This document shows, piece by piece, positions 8,517 through 17,608 of a stretch of 44,850 nt of DNA. A program made the position numbers and the translations under genes. The first letter of the stretch is position 1; each line of letters opens with the position of its first letter. The notes beneath the pieces were generated by a model that worked only from the letters and a program-made list of their open reading frames with translations, had not been told where the DNA came from and made no database searches. The stretch comes from JBEKYD01 sp049509915 (GTDB lineage Bacteria > Acidobacteriota > Terriglobia > Bryobacterales > Bryobacteraceae), in contig JBEKZL010000022.1 in the NCBI GenBank assembly GCA_049509915.1, positions 1 through 44,850 on the forward strand, written 5' to 3'.

Positions 8517-9833
8517 ATGCGGAACGGCGTTGAACATACTTCGGGGACGTGGGCGGCCGACCCGCGTTGGAGGGGAATCGTGCGGCCCTACCGTGCGGAG
8601 GATGTGGAGCGGCTGCGCGGTTCGATCCGGGTAGAGCACACCCTGGCGCGGCTGGGCTCACAGCGGCTTTGGCACCTGCTGAATACCGAGCCGTACGTGG
8701 CCGCGCTTGGTGCGCTGACAGGCAATCAGGCCGTTCAGCAGGTCCAGGCCGGCCTGAAAGCGATTTACCTGAGCGGCTGGCAGGTGGCGGGCGATGCCAA
8801 TCTTGGCGGTCAGATGTACCCGGACCAAAGCCTGTATCCGGCTAACAGCGTGCCCGCGGTGGTGCGCGCCATCAACAACGCGCTCGAGCGCGCGGACCAG
8901 ATTCAGCGAGCGGAAGGCGAGCCGGGCCGGTATTGGTACGCTCCCATTGTGGCCGATGCGGAGGCGGGCTTTGGCGGTCCCCTCAACGCTTTCGAATTGA
9001 TGAAGGGCATGATCGAAGCCGGAGCCGCGGCAGTGCACTTCGAAGATCAGCTTTCCTCGGCCAAGAAGTGCGGGCACATGGGCGGCAAGGTGGTGGTGCC
9101 GATTTCCGAATTCATTCAGAAGCTGGTCGCCGCACGCCTGGCGGCGGATGTGATGGGAATTTCCACTATATTGATCGCCCGTACCGACGCCAACAGCGCC
9201 GGGCTGCTATTGAGCGATATCGATCCGCGCGACGCCCCCTTCCTGACCGGTGAACGCACCACCGAGGGATTTTTTCGCTTCCGCGGAGGCATTCAGGCGG
9301 CCATCGCGCGCGGCTTGGCCTATGCTCCTTTTGCGGACATGCTGTGGTGTGAGACGTCGGAACCGAATATGCAGGAGGCTCGCGAGTTCGCCGACGCCAT
9401 CCACGCCAGATTCCCGGGCAAACTACTGGCATACAACTGTTCGCCTTCCTTCCATTGGAGGAAGAAGCTGGACGATGACTCTATCGCGCGTTTCCAGCAG
9501 GAACTCGGCGCCATGGGCTACAAGTTCCAATTCGTCACCCTGGCCGGGTTCCACGCGCTGAACTTCAGCATGTTCTCGCTGGCGCACGAATATGCGGGCA
9601 GCGGAATGTCCGCCTACGCCAGCCTGCAGGAGCGGGAATTCGCGTTGTCGCGGGACCATGGGTACTCGGCGGTGAGGCATCAACGATTCGTTGGCACCGG
9701 TTATTTCGACGAAGTACAGCAGGTGATCTCCAGCGGCCACAGTTCCACCGCCGCGCTGGCCGGCTCTACCGAAAACGAGCAGTTCGCCACGCCGCGCGTG
9801 AATGGCGCGGGGCATGATGCGATGCGAGCCTGA
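8517..9833 (+). CDS. aceA: Isocitrate lyase
   Basis: Isocitrate lyase splits isocitrate to glyoxylate and succinate and allows net growth on acetate or fatty acids. The 438-residue protein shows YLSGWQVAGDAN, PIVADAEAGFGG (Mg-binding Asp), FEDQLSSAKKCGHMGGKV with catalytic Cys185 in the KKCGH signature, and LLAYNCSPSFHWRKKL of the substrate site. It also has the closing C-terminal STAALAGSTENEQF. The start ATG at 8517 follows CAGGAGAAAAGGA; the open frame upstream to 8430 has no family similarity. It is divergent from aceB, and next to a beta-oxidation cluster whose acetyl-CoA this shunt would assimilate. Confidence 0.97.
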   Translation: MRNGVEHTSGTWAADPRWRGIVRPYRAEDVERLRGSIRVEHTLARLGSQRLWHLLNTEPYVAALGALTGNQAVQQVQAGLKAIYLSGWQVAGDANLGGQMYPDQSLYPANSVPAVVRAINNALERADQIQRAEGEPGRYWYAPIVADAEAGFGGPLNAFELMKGMIEAGAAAVHFEDQLSSAKKCGHMGGKVVVPISEFIQKLVAARLAADVMGISTILIARTDANSAGLLLSDIDPRDAPFLTGERTTEGFFRFRGGIQAAIARGLAYAPFADMLWCETSEPNMQEAREFADAIHARFPGKLLAYNCSPSFHWRKKLDDDSIARFQQELGAMGYKFQFVTLAGFHALNFSMFSLAHEYAGSGMSAYASLQEREFALSRDHGYSAVRHQRFVGTGYFDEVQQVISSGHSSTAALAGSTENEQFATPRVNGAGHDAMRA

Positions 9834-9866
9834 GCGCCGAGGCGCGAATTGGCAAATCACGGGCCG

Positions 9867-10589
9867 TTACAAAGCCGCCGCGCGTGCTGCCGGCGGCTGG
9901 GCTCCCTTGACCAGGAGCCAGAGGACGACGCCACCCTCTCCGAGCAGGGCTGGAGAAGCGATCGTAGAGACCCGCTCCACATACAGCGGCAACAGCAGTC
10001 CGGTGACGCTGATGGCCAAATAGCCGAAGCCGCTCACGAACAGTAAGAGACCCAGGATCCGCGGGAGGAACCCCGAGCGAAACACCAGGAGTCCGAAGGG
10101 AAAGAGCCACAGGCCGGCGAAGGCTTCGTTGATCAGGAACCCGTGATCGTGAATGCGGAGAAAGAGCGCGGCCAGCGCGGCTTGCTGCGGTTTGTCGAGT
10201 AAAGAGACGAAGGGCTCACCGCGCGCGATCACAATGGCGGCAGCGTCATTCAGCACGTTGACGAAGTCAAGGACACACGGCATAAGCCCACCGAGGACTA
10301 CCATGAGGACGCCGAGTCTGCGGTCCACTCCCTTGAGCAGTTCGTAGAGCGCCAGCGCCGCCAGAAGGCACCCGAGACCGGCGATCAGATCGGATGCGAT
10401 GCCGAAGCGGAAGAGCAGTTCGTGGGCGGCCATGTTGTGGATTGTGGCGGCTGCGTCGTCACGCACCACCAGAGTGCGGCCAACGTACATGGGCCGGATT
10501 ATCGAAAAGCCCGTCAGCAGGTAAAGGCATCCGGCGACTCGGCCCGGGTTGTAGCGTGAGCTCATGTTTGAGTAGACGGAAGAGGCCAT
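9867..10589 (-). CDS. DUF4386-type multi-pass membrane protein
   Basis: This is a 240-residue hydrophobic protein with about six or seven predicted membrane helices. It begins NPGRVAGCLYLLTGFSI and includes LIAGLGCLLAALALYELLKGVDRRLG and INEAFAGLWLFPFGLLVFRSGFLPRILGLLL. The motif pattern (RxAGxxYLL near the start, GLWLFPFGLLVxxSGFLPRxLG later) matches the DUF4386 family, whose function is unknown. Start ATG 10589 has AAGG 5 nt upstream; a second ATG eight codons in is possible. It converges with aceA, with only 33 bp between the stop codons, and stands alone. Confidence 0.78.
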   Translation of the reverse strand: MASSVYSNMSSRYNPGRVAGCLYLLTGFSIIRPMYVGRTLVVRDDAAATIHNMAAHELLFRFGIASDLIAGLGCLLAALALYELLKGVDRRLGVLMVVLGGLMPCVLDFVNVLNDAAAIVIARGEPFVSLLDKPQQAALAALFLRIHDHGFLINEAFAGLWLFPFGLLVFRSGFLPRILGLLLFVSGFGYLAISVTGLLLPLYVERVSTIASPALLGEGGVVLWLLVKGAQPPAARAAAL

Positions 10590-10639
10590 GGAACCTTAGC
10601 CGGCATTTTTTCCGGGCTGCGACACAGCGTCGGAGGCAA

Positions 10640-10685
10640 GCGTCGGCATGACTGCCGACGCGGCAGGCAGGACTCCCTGCGCCAC
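10640..10685. repeat. Tandem-hairpin intergenic element, second copy type
   Basis: A perfect 9-bp stem with a TGAC loop (GCGTCGGCA at 10640-10648, TGCCGACGC at 10653-10661) is followed at once by a weaker hairpin. In that hairpin GCAGG pairs with CCTGC, and the element ends CTGCGCCAC. The order of two hairpins, with the second rich in CAGGC/CCTGC and closed by CCAC, matches the reverse complement of the element at 3467-3505. It lies downstream of fadD and upstream of the DUF4386 gene, and it may end fadD transcripts. Confidence 0.5.
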
Positions 10686-10758
10686 GACGCGCCACCGCAA
10701 AGAAGCCTTGTGAGGCACTAAGTTAGCGCATATGGGCGAGGATCCTTGTCCGCCCCGA

Positions 10759-12465
10759 TTACGAAGCCGCGGTACGCGCAACCTCATGTGGCGATTCCCA
10801 CACCACCGGCCGGTTCTGACTTATCCAGGCGTCGACGCAGGGTTGATAGCGGCTCTCCAAGACGTTACGCTTGATTTTGAAGGTGGGCGTGATGGCTCCG
10901 TTTCCGATGGTCCACGGCCCCTCGGCCACCACGACGAAACCTAGCTGCTCGTGTGGATCGAGCTGGGCGTTGACGGTATTCATCAGGTCGAGCAGAGTCT
11001 GCTCGACGGTCGCCCGCTCTCCAGGAAGCTCGCCCCTCTTGCGCATCTCCTCCGCCAGCAGCACTACCGCGAACGGGCGTGACAGGCCGGCGCCCATCAG
11101 ACAGCACGCATCCACCACCGGGTGGGCGAGCAGTTGACTCTCAATGGGGGTAGGCATCACGTACTTGCCCTTGCTGGTCTTGAACTGCTCCTTGACGCGG
11201 CCAACAATTTTGAGTTGGCCGTCTGGTTCCAGGCGGGCCAGATCCCCGGTGCGGAAGAACCCGTCCGCCGTGAAGGCGGCCCGGGTGCTTTCCGGGTTCT
11301 TGTAGTAGCCCAGCATGTTCATCGGGCTGCGAATGAGGAGTTCCTCATCCTCGCTGAGCTTCGCCTCCACGCCGGGGAGGGCACAGCCCACGAAGCCGGG
11401 CCTCACCGTGTCCAGCGTGGGTAGATGTGTGATCAGCGTCTCGGTCATGCCGTAGCCCTCGGCAAGGTTGAGACCCAGCTTGCGGTACCACAGCAGAATT
11501 TCAGGGGGCAGCGGAGCCGCGCCACAAGCGGCGACAGTGACAGAGCCCAATCCGAGTTTGCGTAGGACGCGCTTCTTCACGGTCCGGTTCAGGATGGGGA
11601 TGCGCAGCAGCCGGTCCAATTTGTGCTCGGGCATCTTGGCAAAGACGCCCTGCTGAAACTTCAACAGCAGGCGGGGCACGGAAAGGAAGATGGTGGGCTG
11701 GGCACGCATCAGGTCGGCGACGAAGGTGTCGATTCCTTCGCTGAAAAAGATACGATATCCAAGATAGATCGCGATTCCTTCCAGACCGATCCGCTCTACG
11801 ATGTGGGCCAGCGGCAGATAGGAGAGCACGCGATCCCTAGAGGTGAACTTGATCAATTCGGCGAGGGCCTTGGCGTTGTAGGCGCAGTTATCGAAGCTAT
11901 GCATGACCCCTTTCGGGGTTCCCGTAGTGCCGGAGGTATAAATAATGGTGGAAAGATCGTTCCCCGGGCGGGTCGGATTACCGGCAAGGGGACGATTGGC
12001 GGTAACCAGAACGTCCCAAGCCGGCCAGCCGTTCACACTGGCCGTAGCGAAGCGAACACAGCTCACGCCGGCGGGAATGGCCGCTGCCATGGTCTCCGCG
12101 TCGTCGATAGCGCCTAGAAAGCAGCCCCTGGCGCCGGAGTGTTCCAAAATCTGGCGAATCGATTGAGGTTTCAGCGAAGGGTAGATCGGCACCGTGACAT
12201 AACCGGCCATCCAGATGGCCAGGTCGGCCATGATCCACCAGGCGCAGTTGCGGGATAGAATGGCGACGCGGGTTCCCGGCTCCCAATCCTGCGATTTCAG
12301 CCACGCCGCGATACGGCGGATTTCGCCCATGGCCTGACCCCAGGTCCACTCGTGAACCTTGCCTCCGCCATAGGGCTGTGTGAGGAAAACAGCTTCGGGC
12401 CGCTCGCGCTCCCACCGGTAGATGCGCTGGAGCGGCAGATCGTCTGCACTGAATTTACACGGCAT
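10759..12465 (-). CDS. fadD: Long-chain acyl-CoA synthetase (AMP-forming)
   Basis: This enzyme activates fatty acids to acyl-CoA with ATP at the inner face of the membrane, the entry step of beta-oxidation. The 568-residue ANL-superfamily protein shows the P-loop-like YTSGTTGTPKGV (about 176-187), YLPLAHIVER, LAEGYGMTET (A5 motif), DGFFRTGDLARLEPDGQLKIVGRVKEQFKTSKGKYV (A7-A8) and a C-terminal lid ending near FKIKRN. The PLAHI-ER and YGMTE signatures are those of long-chain synthetases rather than acetate or aryl ligases. GGAGGAGCG directly precedes the ATG. It is the last gene of the etfB-etfA-fadD operon, 10 bp after etfA, divergent from tetR-fadNAE. Confidence 0.9.
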   Translation of the reverse strand: MPCKFSADDLPLQRIYRWERERPEAVFLTQPYGGGKVHEWTWGQAMGEIRRIAAWLKSQDWEPGTRVAILSRNCAWWIMADLAIWMAGYVTVPIYPSLKPQSIRQILEHSGARGCFLGAIDDAETMAAAIPAGVSCVRFATASVNGWPAWDVLVTANRPLAGNPTRPGNDLSTIIYTSGTTGTPKGVMHSFDNCAYNAKALAELIKFTSRDRVLSYLPLAHIVERIGLEGIAIYLGYRIFFSEGIDTFVADLMRAQPTIFLSVPRLLLKFQQGVFAKMPEHKLDRLLRIPILNRTVKKRVLRKLGLGSVTVAACGAAPLPPEILLWYRKLGLNLAEGYGMTETLITHLPTLDTVRPGFVGCALPGVEAKLSEDEELLIRSPMNMLGYYKNPESTRAAFTADGFFRTGDLARLEPDGQLKIVGRVKEQFKTSKGKYVMPTPIESQLLAHPVVDACCLMGAGLSRPFAVVLLAEEMRKRGELPGERATVEQTLLDLMNTVNAQLDPHEQLGFVVVAEGPWTIGNGAITPTFKIKRNVLESRYQPCVDAWISQNRPVVWESPHEVARTAAS

Positions 12466-12475
12466 CGCTCCTCCA

Positions 12476-13452
<977 letters not shown>

Positions 13453-13456
<4 letters not shown>

Positions 13457-14223
13457 AGGACCCTCAGCTCGAACCGGAAAACGTCCGTCAGTTTGGCTGC
13501 CGCTTCCGCCGGCGTACCGGGAATGATCTGTGTCTCTTTCTTGCGGTACGGAAGATACACTCGCTGGAGCGTAACTGTAGCCGGTGCCGAAAGCGGAAGT
13601 TGATCCGGCGTCACGCGGCGAATTTCCTTGGTTTTAGCCTTCTTGATGCCCATCAGGGTGGCGTAGCGCAATGGGCTGATACCGGATTGGATTGTCAACA
13701 GCGCCGGCATGGGTAGTTGGACCCATTGAAACCACCCGTCTTCCAGTTCACGTTTGAGGCGCACCGAAGAACCGGCGACTTCAACCTGCATGACGATGGT
13801 GGCGTGCGGGATGCCGAGAAGCTCAGCCATCACGACGCCGGTCTGTCCCAGGCCGAGATCGTCCGACTGCAAACCGGTGAGGATAAGATCGGCGTTCTCG
13901 GCTGCAACGGCTGCTGCCAGGCGGCCGGCAAGGCCCACTGTATCCAAACTCACCAAACCGTCGCACTCGATGTGAATTGCGCGGTCCGCACCCTTGGCGA
14001 GAGCCGCCCGGATGGTCTGGCCGACACGCTCCGGACCGGCGCAAAGCACCACGACCTCGCCGCCATGCTTCTCCTTGAGGAGCAGAGCTTCTTCCAGTGC
14101 GTAGGCGTCCGGTTCGTTGATCTCGACGCTAAGATCCTCTTCTTCGATCCACTTACCCGCGGCATTGATGCGGACGATCGAATCCCGGGCCGGAACCTGC
14201 TTAACGGCAACGACAATCTTCAT
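13453..14223 (-). CDS. etfB: Electron transfer flavoprotein beta subunit
   Basis: This is the beta subunit of ETF, 256 residues, close to the family norm. It begins with the diagnostic MKIVVAVKQVPARDS and has INEPDAYALEEALLLKEKHGGEVVVLCAGP, then ALAKGADRAIHI. The nucleotide-binding stretch DLILTGLQSDDLGLGQTGVVMAELLG corresponds to the AMP-site loop. It is the first gene of the minus-strand etfB-etfA-fadD operon. AAGGTGAG precedes the ATG. The divergent regulatory region with tetR contains the TTACC palindrome described below. Confidence 0.95.
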
Positions 14224-14298
14224 GGCGGCTCACCTTGGGGGAGTGCGTGCGCCGGTACGAGGACTGAAAGGCAGGGCGGGTCACGCGAATAATCCCTC

Positions 14299-14328
14299 TT
14301 GCGCTTTTATGTTACCGATGGGTAAGAT
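14299..14328 (+). promoter_or_regulatory. Candidate sigma-70 promoter for tetR-fadNAE
   Basis: TTGCGC at 14299-14304 and TAAGAT at 14323-14328 are spaced 18 bp and face the tetR operon. The -10 region overlaps the right half of the TTACC-GATG-GGTAA palindrome, which suits repression by the encoded regulator. The box matches are moderate. Confidence 0.4.
14312..14325. promoter_or_regulatory. TTACC-N4-GGTAA operator candidate
   Basis: TTACC (14312-14316) and GGTAA (14321-14325) form a perfect 5-bp inverted repeat around GATG, between the divergent etfB and tetR genes. TetR-family regulators of fatty-acid oxidation typically bind short palindromes of this kind in the promoter they control. No second copy was noticed in the window. 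Binding is inferred. Confidence 0.5.
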
Positions 14329-14373
14329 ATCAAGAGCGTCGCCTCATGTCAATAGGCCGACGCATCATTCGTC

Positions 14374-15057
14374 ATGCCAAAAGACGCCTCCGCATCGCCA
14401 TCGCCCCGCAAGGCATTCGCCGACCGGCGGCGGGATCCGGCTACCAAGCGCGAGGCCGTGTTGAAAACCGCTGCAGCCTTATTCCTCGAACGAAGTTATG
14501 GCCGAACGTCGATGAACGACGTGGCGGAACGGTTAAACATCACCAAACCCGTTCTGTACCATTACTTCGACAATAAGGAAGATATCCTGCTCGAGTGCTA
14601 TCGTCTGGGTGTCGGACTGATTGAAAGCATCCTCACCGAAATTGCCGATCACTGTGGAAATGGGCTGCAGAAGGTTGAGTCATTTATCCATTCTTACGCC
14701 ATGGTGATGACCGTTAACTTCGGCCGGTGCGTCATGCGCTTGGATGAGGGTGACCTCACCAGCCAGGCGCGCGCCGAGGTGCGAAACTATAAACGTAAGA
14801 TCGACCGCCGGTTGCGCGGGTTTATCCAGGAAGGGACTGAGGATGGATCGATCGCACCCTGCGACGCGAAAATCGCCGCCTTTGCCATCGCGGGAGCGCT
14901 GAACTGGGTCTGTATGTGGTATGAACCCGACGGCGCCCTACCTCCGGAAGAGATTGCCGCTCAGTTCTCCCACATTTTGACGCGCGGACTGGGTGCCTCG
15001 AAAGGGAAGAACAAGCCGCGGGGCGGCAGGTTGAGCATCTTATCCAAACAGGAGTAA
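14374..15057 (+). CDS. TetR-family regulator, probable repressor of beta-oxidation genes
   Basis: This is a 227-residue regulator. After a basic N-terminal tail, the TetR HTH covers about residues 25-70 (KREAVLKTAAALFLERSYGRTSMNDVAERLNITKPVLYHYFDNKEDIL). The remaining helical domain (LLECYRLGVGLIESIL through ALNWVCMWYEPDGALPPEEIAAQF) has the shape of ligand-binding domains that sense acyl-CoA in FadR/KstR-like members. The C-terminal tail is Lys/Arg-rich and probably disordered. No strong ribosome site precedes ATG 14374. It is the first gene of tetR-fadN-fadA-fadE, with only 5 bp to fadN, and is divergent from etfB. Both context and domain point to derepression by fatty acyl-CoA. The ligand is inferred. 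Confidence 0.88.
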   Translation: MPKDASASPSPRKAFADRRRDPATKREAVLKTAAALFLERSYGRTSMNDVAERLNITKPVLYHYFDNKEDILLECYRLGVGLIESILTEIADHCGNGLQKVESFIHSYAMVMTVNFGRCVMRLDEGDLTSQARAEVRNYKRKIDRRLRGFIQEGTEDGSIAPCDAKIAAFAIAGALNWVCMWYEPDGALPPEEIAAQFSHILTRGLGASKGKNKPRGGRLSILSKQE

Positions 15058-15062
15058 CTCCA

Positions 15063-17489
15063 ATGAGCGTTGAAGCAGCAACTAAACCTTTCTTCGGGGA
15101 AGTGTTTTCTTCGGGCCGCGCTCCCGCCACCGTCATCCGCAAGGCGGCTGTACTGGGAGCTGGAACCATGGGATCGCGGATCGCGGCGCACCTGGCCAAT
15201 GCCGGCTTGCCGGTGATTCTGCTGGACATTCCCGCCGAAACAGGCGGGCGCAGCGCTATTGCCTCGCAGGCGCTCGATTCGCTCAAGAAGAGCAAACCGG
15301 CGGCGTTCTACGACGCCGCCTATGCGGCTCGCATCAGGGTTGGAAATTTCGATGACGACCTTGGGCTACTGGCGGATTGTGACTGGGTAATCGAGGCTGT
15401 CACGGAGAACCTGGCGATCAAGCGGGCCTTATTAGATAGAGTAGTCACGCATTTGAAGCGGGACGCGATTCTGACCACCAACACCAGCGGTCTGCCGGTC
15501 AGCTCGATTTCGGCCCAATTGCCGGAGCCGGTCCGGCGGCGCTGGTTTGGTACTCACTTTTTCAATCCACCGCGTTATATGAGGTTGGTGGAGATCATTC
15601 CCACGCCGGATGCGGATCCCGCTGCGATTGCCGCCGTCTCGCACTTCGCCGACGTATTGTTGGGGAAGGAAGTCGTATTCGCCCGCGACACGCCGAACTT
15701 CATCGCCAACCGGATCGGCGTCTTCATCATGCTGGAAGCCGTGCGCCTGATGCAGGAAGAAGACCTGAGCATCGAGGAAGTGGACGCGTTGACCGGCACC
15801 GCCATCGGCTGGCCCCGCACCGGGACGTTCCGGCTGGCGGACATGGTGGGAATCGATGTCCTGGCGCACGTGGCCGCCAACTTCGAGGGTTCTGGCGTTG
15901 TGCCCGGGTTTATCGCGACCATGCTGGAGCGCCGCTGGCTTGGCGATAAGACCAGGCAGGGTTTCTACAAAAAAGAGAAGGACGCCGAAGGCAAGGACAT
16001 CCGGCTGGTACTGGATTGGAAGACCATTCAATATGTTCCGACCGTCCGGCCCAAGATTCCGTCGCTCGAAATGGCCAAGAACGCCGACAACCTGTCCGAC
16101 CGGCTGGCCCAACTGCTGGGCGGCGACGTTCGCAAGGACAAAGCGGCGCGCTTCCACTGGCGGTTGCTGAGTTCCCTGTGGAACTACGCGGCAGACTGTC
16201 TGCCTGAGATTGCCGACGATGCCCCCAGCGTGGACCGTGCCATGCGGGCGGGCTTCAACTGGGAAATGGGTCCGTTCCAGTTATGGGATACGGCCGGCGT
16301 ACCTGGAACTGTCGCGCGCATGCGGGCAGCCGGTGAGCCGGTGAGCCCGATTGTCGAACGCCTGCTGGCGGCGGGTGGCGATGCCTGGTACCGGAACCAC
16401 GGCCGCGAATGCTTCGATGTGAACGGCCGGGCCTACCGGCCGGTAACCGAGGCCGACGGCATTGGGCGCATCGCCAGGTTCCGTGCGGCGCACGGCGTGG
16501 TGCGGCAGAACCCGGGAGCCTCCCTGGTGGACCTTGGCGACGGCGTGGCGTGCCTGGAACTGCACTCGAAAAAGAACGCTGTCGGCGAAGACATCGTACG
16601 GCTGATTACCGAAACGTTCTCGCCCGAGAGCGCCGCGGTGCGCGATTTTGACGCATTCGTGATCGGCGGAGACGCGGAGCATTTCTCGGTCGGCGCCAAC
16701 CTGATGCAACTGCTGTTGAGCGCCCAGGAAGGCGAATGGGACGAGGTCGATTTCGCGGTGCGGGCGTTCCAACGCATGACGGCGGCCATCAAGTTCTGCC
16801 CGCGTCCCGTGGTGGTTGCGCCGTACTCGTTCTGCCTGGGCGGGGGGGCGGAGATCGCCATTCACGGCGCCCGGCGGCAGGCCCATGCCGAGTTATACAT
16901 GGGACTGGTGGAAACCGGTGTCGGCGTGCTGCCAGCCGGAGGCGGCTCGAAGGAGATGCTGCTGCGGGCGCTCAATGAGGCGGCGGTTCACGAAAGCGGC
17001 CGCAACGATTCGGTGGAGTTGATGGGTGCCATGCGGCGGGCATTCGAAACCATCGCCATGGCCAAAGTATCGACTTCCGCCGTTGAGGCACGCCATATCG
17101 GCATGTTGCTGGCTGCCGACCGTATCACTATGAATCGCGAGCGTCTGCTGCACGATGCCAAGCAGGTGGCCCGCGAATTGGCGGCCAATGGCTACGCCGC
17201 TCCCCTGCCGCGCACCGATATTCCGGCGCCCGGCGAGAACATTCTGGCCACCCTGAAACTAGCGGTCCACGTCATGCGTGAGGGCGAATTCATCAGCGAC
17301 CACGACGTCAAGGTGGCCAACTGGGTAGCGCACGTTCTTTGCGGTGGGCCGGTCACGCCCGGCACCCTGGTGAGTGAGCAGTACCTGCTGGACCTGGAGC
17401 GGGAAGCGTTCCTGTCTCTTTGCGGAGAAAAGAAGACCCAGGAGCGAATCGCTTTCACATTGAAAACCGGCAAGCCGCTGCGTAACTGA
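15063..17489 (+). CDS. fadN: 3-hydroxyacyl-CoA dehydrogenase / enoyl-CoA hydratase fusion
   Basis: This is a bifunctional beta-oxidation enzyme of 808 residues that hydrates enoyl-CoA and oxidises the resulting 3-hydroxyacyl-CoA with NAD. Unlike the E. coli FadB order, the dehydrogenase comes first. The NAD Rossmann motif VLGAGTMGSRIAAHLANAG spans about 30-48. WFGTHFFNPPRYMRLVEIIP and DTPNFIANRIGVF are dehydrogenase signatures, followed by the C-terminal HAD helical domain. From about residue 480 a crotonase domain follows, with HFSVGANL and FCLGGGAEIAIHGARR (oxyanion-hole loops). This order and length match Bacillus FadN. A CAGGAG ribosome site overlaps the end of tetR, and fadA and fadE follow, reproducing the Bacillus fadN-fadA-fadE order. 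Confidence 0.93.
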   Translation: MSVEAATKPFFGEVFSSGRAPATVIRKAAVLGAGTMGSRIAAHLANAGLPVILLDIPAETGGRSAIASQALDSLKKSKPAAFYDAAYAARIRVGNFDDDLGLLADCDWVIEAVTENLAIKRALLDRVVTHLKRDAILTTNTSGLPVSSISAQLPEPVRRRWFGTHFFNPPRYMRLVEIIPTPDADPAAIAAVSHFADVLLGKEVVFARDTPNFIANRIGVFIMLEAVRLMQEEDLSIEEVDALTGTAIGWPRTGTFRLADMVGIDVLAHVAANFEGSGVVPGFIATMLERRWLGDKTRQGFYKKEKDAEGKDIRLVLDWKTIQYVPTVRPKIPSLEMAKNADNLSDRLAQLLGGDVRKDKAARFHWRLLSSLWNYAADCLPEIADDAPSVDRAMRAGFNWEMGPFQLWDTAGVPGTVARMRAAGEPVSPIVERLLAAGGDAWYRNHGRECFDVNGRAYRPVTEADGIGRIARFRAAHGVVRQNPGASLVDLGDGVACLELHSKKNAVGEDIVRLITETFSPESAAVRDFDAFVIGGDAEHFSVGANLMQLLLSAQEGEWDEVDFAVRAFQRMTAAIKFCPRPVVVAPYSFCLGGGAEIAIHGARRQAHAELYMGLVETGVGVLPAGGGSKEMLLRALNEAAVHESGRNDSVELMGAMRRAFETIAMAKVSTSAVEARHIGMLLAADRITMNRERLLHDAKQVARELAANGYAAPLPRTDIPAPGENILATLKLAVHVMREGEFISDHDVKVANWVAHVLCGGPVTPGTLVSEQYLLDLEREAFLSLCGEKKTQERIAFTLKTGKPLRN

Positions 17490-17495
17490 GGGATT

Positions 17496-17575
17496 GCAAC
17501 CGCTCCCCGACGTCGCGGCTCGGTCTGGGGCATGGGGCACGCTTTTCCGAGCCGCGACCGCAAGGGAGCGGTTGC
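17496..17575. repeat. Large two-level palindrome inside the fadN-fadA spacer
   Basis: The outer arms GCAACCGCTCCC (17496-17507) and GGGAGCGGTTGC (17564-17575) are perfect 12-bp complements. The inner arms GTCGCGGCTCGG (17512-17523) and CCGAGCCGCGAC (17547-17558) are a second perfect 12-bp pair. Together they form an 80-bp cruciform or RNA hairpin between two genes of one operon. The loop carries GGGGCATGGGGCACGCTTTT. It looks like a mobile palindromic intergenic element rather than a terminator, since the operon continues. Confidence 0.7.
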
Positions 17576-17608
17576 TGGACAACTGGATGCAGCCGCGAAG
17601 GAGAAAAC

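Noticed and set aside
10590..10758. A possible tRNA or small RNA suggested by strong hairpins
   Set aside because: No cloverleaf, T-loop or anticodon stem; the hairpins match the intergenic repeat type instead.
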